Assembly (NCBI GenBank): GCA_018970945.1
Contig: JAGWVJ010000004.1
Coordinates: 1 to 64,000 of the forward strand
DNA: 64,000 bases
From: Cyanobacteria bacterium REEB417
GTDB taxonomy: Bacteria > Cyanobacteriota > Cyanobacteriia > PCC-6307 > Cyanobiaceae
Reading direction: 5' to 3'
This document shows, in pieces, positions 1-9,233 of the stretch. The translations under genes and the position numbers were made by a program. The notes below the pieces were generated by a model. It was not told where the DNA came from, made no database searches, and saw nothing but the letters and a program-made list of their open reading frames with translations. The stretch's first letter is position 1. Every line of letters begins with the position of its first letter.

Positions 1-287
1 TTCTGGCCGGCGACGGTGAACTGCCCGACGAGCGGCTCGATGGCGAGTGCCTCAAGGGCGATCTGCGGGCGCTGCTGGAGCAGCTGCCCGAGCTGCAGGG
101 CCGCGTGCTCAAGATGCGCTACGGCATCGAGGGTCCCGGGGGCGAAGAGCTGCCCGAACCGATGAGCCTCACCGGCATCGGCCGGGTGCTGGGCATCAGC
201 CGCGACCGGGTGCGCAACCTCGAGCGCGATGGCCTCACCGGCCTGCGCCGCCTGAGCAACCGGGTTGAGGCCTACGTGGCGGGCTGA
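1..287 (+). CDS. RNA polymerase sigma factor, sigma-70 family, C-terminal fragment
   Basis: This is the 3' end of a gene that starts before the window; about 94 residues remain in frame 3. It ends with sigma region 4, in the order LEQLPELQGRVLKMRYGI, then a helix-turn-helix (LTGIGRVLGISRDRVRNLE) that in this family recognises the -35 promoter element. The fragment is typical of cyanobacterial group 1/2 sigma factors. Which sigma factor it is cannot be told without the N-terminal regions. The track's start at 105 is only an internal methionine. Confidence 0.85.
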   Translation, partial: LAGDGELPDERLDGECLKGDLRALLEQLPELQGRVLKMRYGIEGPGGEELPEPMSLTGIGRVLGISRDRVRNLERDGLTGLRRLSNRVEAYVAG

Positions 288-329
288 TTGCTGAACGATG
301 CGCTGAGCTGACCGCTCGGCGAGCTCCCC

Positions 330-1286
330 TCAGCCCGGTTCCAGCTGGATCGTGCTGTGGGCGATGCCCAGCGCCGCCAGGTCTGCCTTGGCCTGGTGCA
401 GCAGAGCCATGTCGTCGATGCTGCCGATCACCCGCTTGACATGGGCGGTGAGGGCCGTTTGGGAGGTGCTCATGCCCCACACGTGGATGTGGTGCACATC
501 CACCACGCCCGGCAACGCCCGCAGGCAGTGCTCGACATCGTTGAGATCGATCCCGTCGGGTACCGCGTCCATGGCCACGACCATGGCATCGCGCAGCAGC
601 TTCCAGCCGCTGCTGCCCACCGCCAGGCCCACGAGCACGGCGGTGAGGCTGTCGACCCAGGTGAGACGGGTGATGCCCACGACGATGGCGCTGCCCAGCA
701 CCGCCACCGACACTGCGGCATCGCCCAGCAGGTGCAGCCGCGCGGCGCGGCGGTTGAGGTCGTGGTGATGGTCGTGGCCGAACAGCCAGGCTGAGAACAG
801 GTTGACGGCGATGCCCGCCGCTGCCGCCCACGCCACCGGCAGGCTGTCGATGCTGTGGCCACCCCGGCCCAGCCGCTGCACGCCTTCGACCACCAGCACC
901 GCCGAGGCCATCAGGATCAGCACCGCGTTGACCAGCGAGGCCAGCTGGGTGCTGCGGCCGAAGCCATAGGTGAAGCGTCCGCTCGCCGGGCGGGTGCTCA
1001 GCCGCTCGGCACCCCAGCCCAGCAGCAGCCCGGCCACATCGCCGAGGTTGTGGATGGCATCGCTGATCAGGGCCAGCGAGCCAAAGCCGAAGCCGATCAC
1101 CAGCTGCAGGCCCGAGAGGCCGCTGTTGAGGATCACGCTCCAGCGAAAGGCGCCCGGCGAGCCCGCCCGGTGCTCATGTTGGTGGGGGTGGGGCTGGCGC
1201 TGGATCGCCAGGGCCTCCCGGGCCGCCGGATGGCCCTGGAAGGGGCCATGGGAATGGTCGTGGGACTGGTCCTGAGGTGCGCTCAT
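330..1286 (-). CDS. Cation diffusion facilitator (CDF) exporter, probably zinc type
   Basis: A 318-residue membrane protein of the CDF family, which exports divalent metals in exchange for protons. The N-terminus is histidine-rich (HDHSHG, HPHQHEH), followed by six membrane segments with a second His-rich loop (FGHDHHHD) and a C-terminal cytoplasmic domain. Both metal-site helices carry HxxxD (HNLGD and HLLGD), the pattern of Zn/Co transporters rather than the DxxxD of Mn transporters. The start chosen is MSAPQDQ at 1286, because its ATG overlaps the stop of the upstream GDT1-family gene (ATGA). The longer track ORF would run back into that gene. The two genes therefore look like a translationally coupled metal-efflux pair. 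Confidence 0.88.
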   Translation of the reverse strand: MSAPQDQSHDHSHGPFQGHPAAREALAIQRQPHPHQHEHRAGSPGAFRWSVILNSGLSGLQLVIGFGFGSLALISDAIHNLGDVAGLLLGWGAERLSTRPASGRFTYGFGRSTQLASLVNAVLILMASAVLVVEGVQRLGRGGHSIDSLPVAWAAAAGIAVNLFSAWLFGHDHHHDLNRRAARLHLLGDAAVSVAVLGSAIVVGITRLTWVDSLTAVLVGLAVGSSGWKLLRDAMVVAMDAVPDGIDLNDVEHCLRALPGVVDVHHIHVWGMSTSQTALTAHVKRVIGSIDDMALLHQAKADLAALGIAHSTIQLEPG

Positions 1287-1933
1287 CGAGCCAGGGCCTG
1301 CAGCAGGGCGAACAGGCCGAAGGCTAGAAACAGACCGCCGCTGAGTCGATAAAGAATCCGCTCGCTCAGACGCGTGCCGATCCACTGGCCGGCGCCCACC
1401 GCCAGGGCGGTCACCAGGGCGTGGCCCAGCAGGGTGCCCGCCACCAGCCCCGCCAGGGTGAAGGCCGGTGCAGCCGCCAGCACGATGGTGGCGAGCTGGG
1501 TGCGGTCCCCCAGTTCGGCCATGAACACCAGGGCGAAGGCCTCCCAGATCACCGCCCAGGCCCCATGGCCGCTCTGGCGACGCTCGGCCTGCTCGACGGC
1601 CGCTTCGGCTTCGTGGGCTTCGCAGTCAATCGCATCGGCCGCCATGCCCTGGGCATCGACCAGCAGCTTGGCTCCGAAGCCCAGAAACAGCACCGCCGCC
1701 ACCCAGGGCAGCAGCGCCAGGGGCAGCAGTTCGCGCAGGCCGAAGCCCAGCGCCAGCGACAGCAGCGTCACGGCGGTGAGGGCGGTGAAGGCCCCCACGA
1801 ACACCCACCGGGGCCGGTGCCGCACCGCCAGGATCAGCGCCATGAAGAAGGTCTTGTCACCCAGTTCGGCCAGGGTGATCGCCGTCAGGCTCGAGCCGAA
1901 GGCCGTCAGGGTTGGAGCGTCGCTGACCGCCAC
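1283..1933 (-). CDS. TMEM165/GDT1 family (UPF0016) cation exporter
   Basis: A 216-residue membrane protein with the two family signatures, ELGDKT near residue 24 and ELGDRT near residue 140, each in one half of an inverted-repeat fold. The two halves are joined by an acidic loop (DCEAHEAEAAVEQAE). Cyanobacterial members studied elsewhere export manganese (Mnx), and eukaryotic ones move Mn/Ca. Mn export is therefore the best guess here, by family only. It is the first gene of a two-gene minus-strand operon, and its TGA overlaps the ATG of the CDF exporter. Confidence 0.88.
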   Translation of the reverse strand: MAVSDAPTLTAFGSSLTAITLAELGDKTFFMALILAVRHRPRWVFVGAFTALTAVTLLSLALGFGLRELLPLALLPWVAAVLFLGFGAKLLVDAQGMAADAIDCEAHEAEAAVEQAERRQSGHGAWAVIWEAFALVFMAELGDRTQLATIVLAAAPAFTLAGLVAGTLLGHALVTALAVGAGQWIGTRLSERILYRLSGGLFLAFGLFALLQALAR

Positions 1934-2074
1934 GGCAACGGTGGGACCGGTCGCTCAACAATGCCACCCAGCAGGAATGCCACCCGGCAGGTGATTGCGG
2001 TCTCCGGTGTCGCCGATCACATGGCGCTGGGCCCGCGGCGGCCAGGCTGGGCGGGCAGCTAGGCCGTCTGCTCC

Positions 2075-4261
2075 GTGCTCAGGGCCGGTGATCGTGTCGT
2101 CAGCGCCTGCGGGGGCCAGCGATGGCGGGTGGCGCATGCCGTGCGCGGACGCCTGCGGCTGGTTGCCGAGCGGCCCCAGCCGCCGCAGCTGCTCGCCAAC
2201 CTGGTGCACCAGGCGCAGCACCGCCGCTGGTTGCGGGCCGTGCGGGTGAACCGCTGGGCCGGTTCGGTGGTGATCGAACACGATCCCGGGCGCCGCCTGC
2301 ACCGGGGCGCCGTGCTCGAACTGCTCGATGCCGCCCAGTTCGGCCACCAGCACCAGGCCCCGCCGCCCGCCCCACCCCGGCTGAAGCGGCGCGCCATCGG
2401 CCGGCTCGGGGTGGTGGGCTCCCTGCTGGGACTGGAGCTGCTGGTCGGCCTGCCGGCCCTGGTGGTGAGCGCTGGCCTGCTGCCGCTGCTGCTCGGCCCG
2501 CTGCTCCTCTCGGGCTGGCCATACCTGCGTCGCGGCCTGCTGCCGCCCCAGAGCCTGGATCTGCTGTGGTTCTCGAGCCTGCTGTGGCGCGGTGAGACCC
2601 GCGCCGCCCTGGTCGAATACGGCCTCGAGAGCGGCACCCATCTGCTCTATGGATGGAGCCGCTCGCCCCGCTTCAGCAGCGAGCTGCAGGCCTCGATCGC
2701 CCACGCCCTGCAAGAGGCCAGCGTCACCTGCCTGCAGGCCGATGGGCAGTGGCAGCCCCTGCCGGTTGCCCGCCTGTGCGCCGGCGACCTGATCTGGCTG
2801 CAGGCCGGCGAGCTGCTGCCCACGGCCGCCCTGGTGGTGGGCGGGGATGCCATGGTCACAACCCGCAGCCGCGACGGTGATCCCGGGCTGGTGCGGGTGC
2901 GTGCGTTTCAGCGGTTGCCGGCGGGGGTGCAGCTGCACAGCGGCACCCTGAGGCTCAAGCTGCAGAACGGCGTCGAGCGCGACCGCGATCTGCGCGGCCT
3001 GCGCACGCAGGTGCGGCGCCGGGGCGAGCTGGCCCCCCTCGACCGGCCGCCGCGTCTGGTGGCCAACGCCCAGCGGCTGCACCAACGCTCGATTCCCTGG
3101 CTGCTGCTGGCGGGTGGGGGCGCCCTGGTGGCGGGCCAGCCCCATGCCGCCGCCGGCCTGATGCAGTTCGACCCAGGCAACGACTGGCAGCAGTGCGCGG
3201 CGATCGTCTATGGCGCTGCCCAGCGGGCGGCCGAGCGTCTGGGGGTGACCCTGCGCCGACCCGAGGCGATCGATCCGTTGGCCCGCTGCCGCGTTGTGCT
3301 GATCAGTGACACCGTGCTGGGCAGCTGGTCGACCCGCCAGCTCAGGGCCGTGCATGACTGCGATCCCTGGATCAGCCGCGATCGGGTGATCCAGATCCTG
3401 GTGGGGTTCCGCGTTCGCCTGCGGCCCTGCGGTCTGGCGCCGCTGCGCAATCTGCTGCTCGAGAGCGACCTCGACCCGGCGGTGGTCGAGGACCTCGAAC
3501 CGCTGCCGCCGGTGGGCTACCGCGGCCGGGTCGACGGCGTCGACTACTGCATCGGGGGTGATGCGCTGCTGCGGCGCCTCGGTCTGAAACCCCCCGAGTC
3601 GCTGCCCCTGGCCGCCGGTCTCGATCGGCTCTACCTGGTCCAGGAATTGGGGCCTGGTTTGGGGCAGGGTCGCCGCCGGGTGCTGGCCGCGGCCGACTTT
3701 GAGCTCAGGCTGCCGCGACGGGTGGTGCGCCTGTTCCGCAGGCTGCAGGCCATGGACTGTCAGATCCGCATGGTCTGCGGCTGGGACACCGGCCTGGCCC
3801 AGGTGGCCTCGCGCCGCCTGGGGATTCCGCAGGAGTCGCTGCTGATGGCCCATTCCATGGCCGCCCGGGTCGACCTGCTGCAGCAGCTGCGCCGCACCAG
3901 CGGGGCGCCGGTGGTGTTTCTGGGGTACGCCTTCAGCGATGCGCCTGCCCTGGCCGCTGCCGATGTGGCGGTGGCCCTTGACGATGGCATCGTGCCCTTC
4001 ACCAGCCAGCTGGCCGATCTGGTGATCCCCTCGGAACGACTCGACCGCCTGGCTGACTGCCTGGCCCTGGCCCGCCGGGCGCGGCGCCTCAACCGCACCA
4101 ACCTCGCCCTGGTGGCGGGCCCCCACCTGCTGGCCCTGGTGCTCAACCTGCTGCGGCCCCTCAATCCGCTGGTTTCGATTCTGTTGACCGACCTGCCCCT
4201 GCTCGCCGCCGAACTGCAGACCCTGGCGCTGCTGCAGGAGCCGGCGCGGCACCGCGCCTGA
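2075..4261 (+). CDS. P-type ATPase-like membrane protein lacking catalytic motifs
   Basis: A 728-residue protein with clear P-type (P1B-like) ATPase architecture and no intact catalytic motif. In order there is an HMA-like ferredoxin-fold N-terminus without CxxC (about 15-75), hydrophobic helices (about 108-150), and an actuator remnant (CAGDLIWLQAGELLPTAALVV) in which the expected TGES loop reads TTRSRDGD. The expected DKTGT site is ISDTVLGS (about 410-417). The hinge GDGxND is GYAFSDAPALAAADVAVAL (about 617-635), and a C-terminal helix pair follows. No CPC metal motif is visible. It is probably not a pump; a regulatory or structural role is inference. The GTG start at 2075 is tentative. The stop overlaps the mutY ATG (TGATG). 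Confidence 0.75.
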   Translation: MLRAGDRVVSACGGQRWRVAHAVRGRLRLVAERPQPPQLLANLVHQAQHRRWLRAVRVNRWAGSVVIEHDPGRRLHRGAVLELLDAAQFGHQHQAPPPAPPRLKRRAIGRLGVVGSLLGLELLVGLPALVVSAGLLPLLLGPLLLSGWPYLRRGLLPPQSLDLLWFSSLLWRGETRAALVEYGLESGTHLLYGWSRSPRFSSELQASIAHALQEASVTCLQADGQWQPLPVARLCAGDLIWLQAGELLPTAALVVGGDAMVTTRSRDGDPGLVRVRAFQRLPAGVQLHSGTLRLKLQNGVERDRDLRGLRTQVRRRGELAPLDRPPRLVANAQRLHQRSIPWLLLAGGGALVAGQPHAAAGLMQFDPGNDWQQCAAIVYGAAQRAAERLGVTLRRPEAIDPLARCRVVLISDTVLGSWSTRQLRAVHDCDPWISRDRVIQILVGFRVRLRPCGLAPLRNLLLESDLDPAVVEDLEPLPPVGYRGRVDGVDYCIGGDALLRRLGLKPPESLPLAAGLDRLYLVQELGPGLGQGRRRVLAAADFELRLPRRVVRLFRRLQAMDCQIRMVCGWDTGLAQVASRRLGIPQESLLMAHSMAARVDLLQQLRRTSGAPVVFLGYAFSDAPALAAADVAVALDDGIVPFTSQLADLVIPSERLDRLADCLALARRARRLNRTNLALVAGPHLLALVLNLLRPLNPLVSILLTDLPLLAAELQTLALLQEPARHRA

Positions 4262-5376
4262 TGCAACCCGGTGCCGAGGCCCCGGACCTGAGGGCGGCGC
4301 TGCTGGCCTGGTGGCAGACCCATGGCCGCCACTGGATCCCCTGGAAGCTGAGGCCCGACGGCAGCCCGCCGCAGGCGGGCGAACCCCTGGACCCGTGGCC
4401 GATCTGGAGCGCCGAAATCATGCTGCAGCAGACCCAGCTGCAGGTGGCGCTGCCCTATTGGCAGCGCTGGATGCAGGTGTTTCCCACTGCGGCGGCCCTG
4501 GCGGCGGCCAGCGAACACGAGGTGCTGCTGCGCTGGCAGGGCCTGGGCTATTACGCCCGCGCCCGCAGGCTTCAGCAGGGGGCGCGCCAGCTGCACGATC
4601 TGCCCTGGCCGCGCACGCTCGAGGGTTGGCTGGCGATCCCCGGGGTGGGCCGCAGCACCGCCGGCAGCATCCTGAGTTCGGCGTTTGACCTGCCCCATCC
4701 GATCCTCGATGGCAATGTCAAACGGGTGCTGACGCGGCTGATCGCGTGCCCCCGGCCGCCGGCGCGGGATGCCGCCGGGCTGTGGCGGCTCAGTGCGTCA
4801 CTGCTCGATCCGCAGCGGCCCCGAGCCTTCAACCAGGCGCTGATGGACCTGGGCTCAGGCGTCTGCACGCCCCGCAATCCGAGCTGCGGCCTGTGTCCCT
4901 GGCAGGGGCACTGCGCTGCCTACGCTGCCGGCGATCCTGTCCGCTACCCCGTGAAAGACGCGCCCCGTGAGCTGCCGTTTCAGGTGATCGGCGTCGGGGT
5001 GGTGTTCAACGCTGCCGGCCAGGTGCTGATCGACCAGCGCCTCAACGAAGGGCTGCTCGGCGGCCTGTGGGAGTTTCCCGGCGGCAAGCAGGAGCCCGGC
5101 GAGCCGATCGAAGCCACCATCGCCCGCGAGCTGCGCGAGGAGCTGGCCATCGAGGTGGCGGTGGGCGAAGCCCTGATTACGCTCGACCACGCCTACAGCC
5201 ACAAGCGCCTGCGCTTCGTGGTGCACCTGTGCCGCTGGCGCAGCGGCGAGCCCCAGCCCCTGGCCAGTCAGCAGGTCCGCTGGGTGACCCCGGCCGAGCT
5301 CCACAACTTCCCGTTTCCGGCGGCCAACGCCCGCATCATCGCTGCACTCATGGAGCGTCTGAGCCTGGCGGCCTGA
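4261..5376 (+). CDS. mutY: A/G-specific adenine DNA glycosylase with C-terminal Nudix domain
   Basis: A 371-residue base-excision repair enzyme that removes adenine mispaired with 8-oxoguanine. The catalytic glutamate lies in SAEIMLQQTQ, the helix-hairpin-helix is IPGVGRSTAGSI, and the catalytic aspartate is in LDGNVKRVLTR. The four iron-sulfur cysteines fit Cx6Cx2Cx5C (CTPRNPSCGLCPWQGHC). A Nudix-like domain follows from about residue 235 with FPGGKQEPGE and RELREELAIE; in MutY this domain recognises oxoG. Compared with E. coli MutY there is a short insertion (RPDGSPPQAGEPLDP) before the catalytic helix. Its ATG overlaps the stop of the P-type ATPase homologue by one base. Confidence 0.95.
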   Translation: MQPGAEAPDLRAALLAWWQTHGRHWIPWKLRPDGSPPQAGEPLDPWPIWSAEIMLQQTQLQVALPYWQRWMQVFPTAAALAAASEHEVLLRWQGLGYYARARRLQQGARQLHDLPWPRTLEGWLAIPGVGRSTAGSILSSAFDLPHPILDGNVKRVLTRLIACPRPPARDAAGLWRLSASLLDPQRPRAFNQALMDLGSGVCTPRNPSCGLCPWQGHCAAYAAGDPVRYPVKDAPRELPFQVIGVGVVFNAAGQVLIDQRLNEGLLGGLWEFPGGKQEPGEPIEATIARELREELAIEVAVGEALITLDHAYSHKRLRFVVHLCRWRSGEPQPLASQQVRWVTPAELHNFPFPAANARIIAALMERLSLAA

Positions 5377-5436
5377 GCGATTCCCAGGCTTTATTGGGAC
5401 TTTGCAAACTAGGCCTCTGCAGAACTTGGCTGGGCC

Positions 5437-5459
5437 CCCTGGGACCCCAAGCCCCAGGG
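5437..5459 (+). terminator. Putative hairpin downstream of mutY
   Basis: A 7-bp perfect stem CCCTGGG/CCCAGGG around a 9-nt loop, followed by TCTCCTTTGG. It lies in the 163-bp gap between mutY and the PfkB kinase. The U-tract is weak, so termination is only a suggestion. Confidence 0.35.
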
Positions 5460-5539
5460 TCTCCTTTGGCTCCGCCGGCAATGCGCGTCAGGCTGAAGGC
5501 TGCGCTGATGCCGACCAGCCCCCCCCTGCAGAACGCGTG

Positions 5540-6532
5540 ATGAACGGGAAATCTCAGCCGGCTCCACTGGTGATCTGCTTCGGGGAAGCGCTCATGGATC
5601 GGCTCGGCCCGCCGGGGGGTGATCCGGCCGCCAACGCGAGCCTCTGTGAGGACCGTCTCGGTGGTGCCCCGGCCAATGTGGCCTGTGCCCTGGCTCGCCT
5701 CGGAACGGCCAGTGCTTTTGTGGGACGCCTGGGTTGCGATGCCATCGGCGGGGCGTTTGCCCGGTTGTTTGAGGCGCGCGGTGTCGATCAGACGGCCCTG
5801 CAGTGGGATGCAGAGCGGCCCAGCCGCATCGTCCTGGTGCGTCGTGATGCCGAGGGTGAGCGGCTGTTCGGTGGTTTTGCAGGTGACCGCGGTGCGGGAT
5901 TTGCGGATCAGGCGCTCACGACCGCTGGGTTGACGGCCCCACTCGGGGCGCTCCTGGCGCGGGCGCGGTGGTTGGTGCTCGGCACGATTCCGCTGGCCTC
6001 CCCAGGCGCGGCGCACGCCCTCTGGATGGCGGTTCGGCAGGCCGCTGACGCCGGTGTGGCCCTGGCTGTCGACGTCAACTGGCGTCCGGTGTTCTGGGAG
6101 TCGGATGCCGATCCGGCGGCCGGGCCCACGGCGGTTCAGCTGCAGCAGATTGTGCCTCTGCTGCAGCAGGCACACCTGCTCAAGTGCACCGTCGAGGAAG
6201 CCCGGTGGCTGTTCGGCAGCGTTGATCCCGGCGCGATCAGCGCCACCCTGGCCAGGGGCCCATTGGTGGTGATCACCGATGGCCCCAGGCCGTTGCGCTG
6301 GGGCCGGGCCAAGGGCGACAACGCCATCCTGCAACCGTCGGCTGCCGCCGCGGTCGACAGCACCGGCGCCGGCGATGCCTTCATGGCGGGGTTATTGCAT
6401 GGTCTTTGCGCTGCCGAGGGGCCGTTGCTCGAACACATGCGTGTTGCCAGCGCCTGCGGTGCCCTGGTCTGCCTGGGCGCCGGGGCGATCGATCCACAGC
6501 CGACGCCTGAGCAGGTGGCAGCCTTTCTCTAG
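5540..6532 (+). CDS. PfkB-family carbohydrate kinase (fructokinase-like)
   Basis: A 330-residue sugar kinase of the ribokinase/PfkB superfamily. The N-terminal substrate region is ICFGEALMDRL, followed by GGAPANVACALARLG (PfkB signature 1). The C-terminal signature STGAGDAFMAGLL holds the anion hole and catalytic aspartate. Length and motifs match bacterial fructokinases, which phosphorylate fructose for entry into central metabolism; the exact sugar is not shown by sequence. The start MNGKSQ at 5540 was chosen over the longer track ORF because the conserved strand begins right after it. Its stop faces the end of tsaE across a gap of about 11 bp. Confidence 0.88.
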   Translation: MNGKSQPAPLVICFGEALMDRLGPPGGDPAANASLCEDRLGGAPANVACALARLGTASAFVGRLGCDAIGGAFARLFEARGVDQTALQWDAERPSRIVLVRRDAEGERLFGGFAGDRGAGFADQALTTAGLTAPLGALLARARWLVLGTIPLASPGAAHALWMAVRQAADAGVALAVDVNWRPVFWESDADPAAGPTAVQLQQIVPLLQQAHLLKCTVEEARWLFGSVDPGAISATLARGPLVVITDGPRPLRWGRAKGDNAILQPSAAAAVDSTGAGDAFMAGLLHGLCAAEGPLLEHMRVASACGALVCLGAGAIDPQPTPEQVAAFL

Positions 6533-6543
6533 GGGCAGCCCGA

Positions 6544-7029
6544 TCAGCTCAGATCCATCAGCCTTGCGTTGCGGCCCGCCTCAGGATTGCGGCTGTCCAG
6601 CAGGTCCAGATGCACCTGCCAGCAGTCGTCGGGCACGAAGCTGAGCCGCTCTGGCCACTCCACCGCCAGCAGGGCGCCCAACTGCTGCGCCGCTTCTTCT
6701 TCCTGCAGGAACAGCTCGTCGGCCGCGGCGCTCTGCTCCAGTCGATACAGGTCCAGGTGCACCAGGGCGCCGTGGCTGCCCTGGTAGTGGTGGGCCAGGG
6801 CAAAGGTGGGACTGGTGATCGGTTCTGCAATTCCGAGCCCCGCCGCCACCCCCTGCACCAGTGAGGTCTTGCCGGCGCCCAGATCGCCGTGCAGCAGCAG
6901 AACCGGCCGCTGCCCATGGGCCTTCCCAAGCCATTGCTGCGCCAGGCTGTGGCCCAGCGCACGCGTGGCGGCGGCATCGCCGAGCAGCAAGGTCTGCGGC
7001 ACTGTGAACGGCGCGGGCTGCGGTTCCAT
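6544..7029 (-). CDS. tsaE: tRNA threonylcarbamoyladenosine biosynthesis ATPase TsaE
   Basis: A 161-residue ATPase partner of TsaB/TsaD in making t6A at position 37 of ANN-decoding tRNAs. Visible motifs are the Walker A loop GDLGAGKTSLVQG, SPTFALAHHY, the HLDLYRL strand and the EWPERL motif, all in the usual order. Length is normal for the family. It is transcribed away from ahcY with about 100 bp between the two starts. None of its t6A partners is in the window. Confidence 0.93.
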   Translation of the reverse strand: MEPQPAPFTVPQTLLLGDAAATRALGHSLAQQWLGKAHGQRPVLLLHGDLGAGKTSLVQGVAAGLGIAEPITSPTFALAHHYQGSHGALVHLDLYRLEQSAAADELFLQEEEAAQQLGALLAVEWPERLSFVPDDCWQVHLDLLDSRNPEAGRNARLMDLS

Positions 7030-7130
7030 CCCTGTAGATTCCCATTCACGCGAGCCCGAAGCCTCGGCGCCTCTGCAGATCTTTCAACGCCCTTCCAGCC
7101 GGAAGCGAGCCGTACTCAGGAGACAAACCA

Positions 7131-8558
<1,428 letters not shown>

Positions 8559-8559
8559 A

Positions 8560-8632
8560 CCTGAGCCGGGGACGCATCGCCCGCCATGCCGCTTGCAGCG
8601 GCAACAGCGGGCTCAAGCGTCCCCGGCTCAGG
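8560..8632. repeat. Nested long inverted repeat (likely bidirectional terminator)
   Basis: Perfect 16-bp arms CCTGAGCCGGGGACGC and GCGTCCCCGGCTCAGG enclose 41 nt. That interior can itself fold as GCCCGC/GCGGGC around GCCGC/GCGGC. It sits between the convergent ends of ahcY and ssb, so it can act for both. The plus strand continues CTGTTTCTG, a weak T-tract. Confidence 0.7.
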
Positions 8633-8698
8633 CTGTTTCTGTCGGTGAGAACCCCACGTTCCCACCCGCCGCACGAGCTCAGCGCTTCAAGGGGCACC

Positions 8699-9085
8699 TC
8701 AGAACGGCACTTCCTCCTCGGAGGGCTCGCCACCGAACCCGCCGCCGCCCATGCCACCGGCTTCGCTGTCGCGCTTGGAGCCCAGCAGCTCCAGGCGGTC
8801 GACCCGCACCACGGGTTTGCTGCGCTCTTCGCCGCTGCTGCGGTCGGTCCAGCGGTCGAGCTTGAAGCTGCCGATGATGCCCAGCAGGCTGCCCTTGCGG
8901 ACGTAATCGGCCGCCACCTGGGCCTGCTTGCCCCAGATCTCGAGGTTGAACCAGTCGGGCTCGTCGCTGCCCGTGCGCCGGTTCACCGCCAGGGTGAGGT
9001 TGGCGACCATGCTGCCCGATTCGAAATAGCGGACTTCGGGGTCGCGGCCGGCTCTGCCGACCAGGGTGATCGAGTTGACGCCCAT
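8699..9085 (-). CDS. ssb: Single-stranded DNA-binding protein
   Basis: A 128-residue OB-fold protein that coats single-stranded DNA in replication and repair. It begins MGVNSITLVGRAGRDPEVRYF, continues with the OB strands (NLTLAVNRR, WFNLEIWGKQAQVAADYVRKG), then a Gly-rich linker. It ends in the acidic tip EEEVPF, the partner-docking tail that reads DDDIPF in E. coli. The start at 9085 is preceded by AGGAGA at good spacing. The track ORF's extra 37 residues do not look like SSB and are rejected. It is divergent from mreB. Confidence 0.93.
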   Translation of the reverse strand: MGVNSITLVGRAGRDPEVRYFESGSMVANLTLAVNRRTGSDEPDWFNLEIWGKQAQVAADYVRKGSLLGIIGSFKLDRWTDRSSGEERSKPVVRVDRLELLGSKRDSEAGGMGGGGFGGEPSEEEVPF

Positions 9086-9177
9086 GGCGTGTCTCCTGTC
9101 TTCGTTGATGGAACTCATGATGCGGCACCCTGCCAGATGGGAAGACCGGCTGGGGCCACATCTCTTCAGTGCCACCG

Positions 9178-9207
9178 TTGGGCGCCGCTGTAACACCGCT
9201 CTATGAT
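9178..9207 (+). promoter_or_regulatory. Putative sigma-70-type promoter of mreB
   Basis: TTGGGC and TATGAT are separated by 18 bp, 27 bp before the mreB GTG. The -10 is close to consensus and the -35 keeps TTG. Assigned by sequence only. Confidence 0.45.
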
Positions 9208-9233
9208 TCGGCCCTTGTGGTCCGGGCTTTTAC

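Noticed and set aside
1955-4252. 765-codon minus-strand ORF
   Set aside because: Lies antisense to the P-type ATPase homologue, is rich in Gln/His/Gly/Arg as typical of a GC shadow frame, and shows no domain.
7030-7130. SAH riboswitch before ahcY
   Set aside because: The 101-bp leader does not show the conserved SAH aptamer core; only a normal ribosome site is seen.
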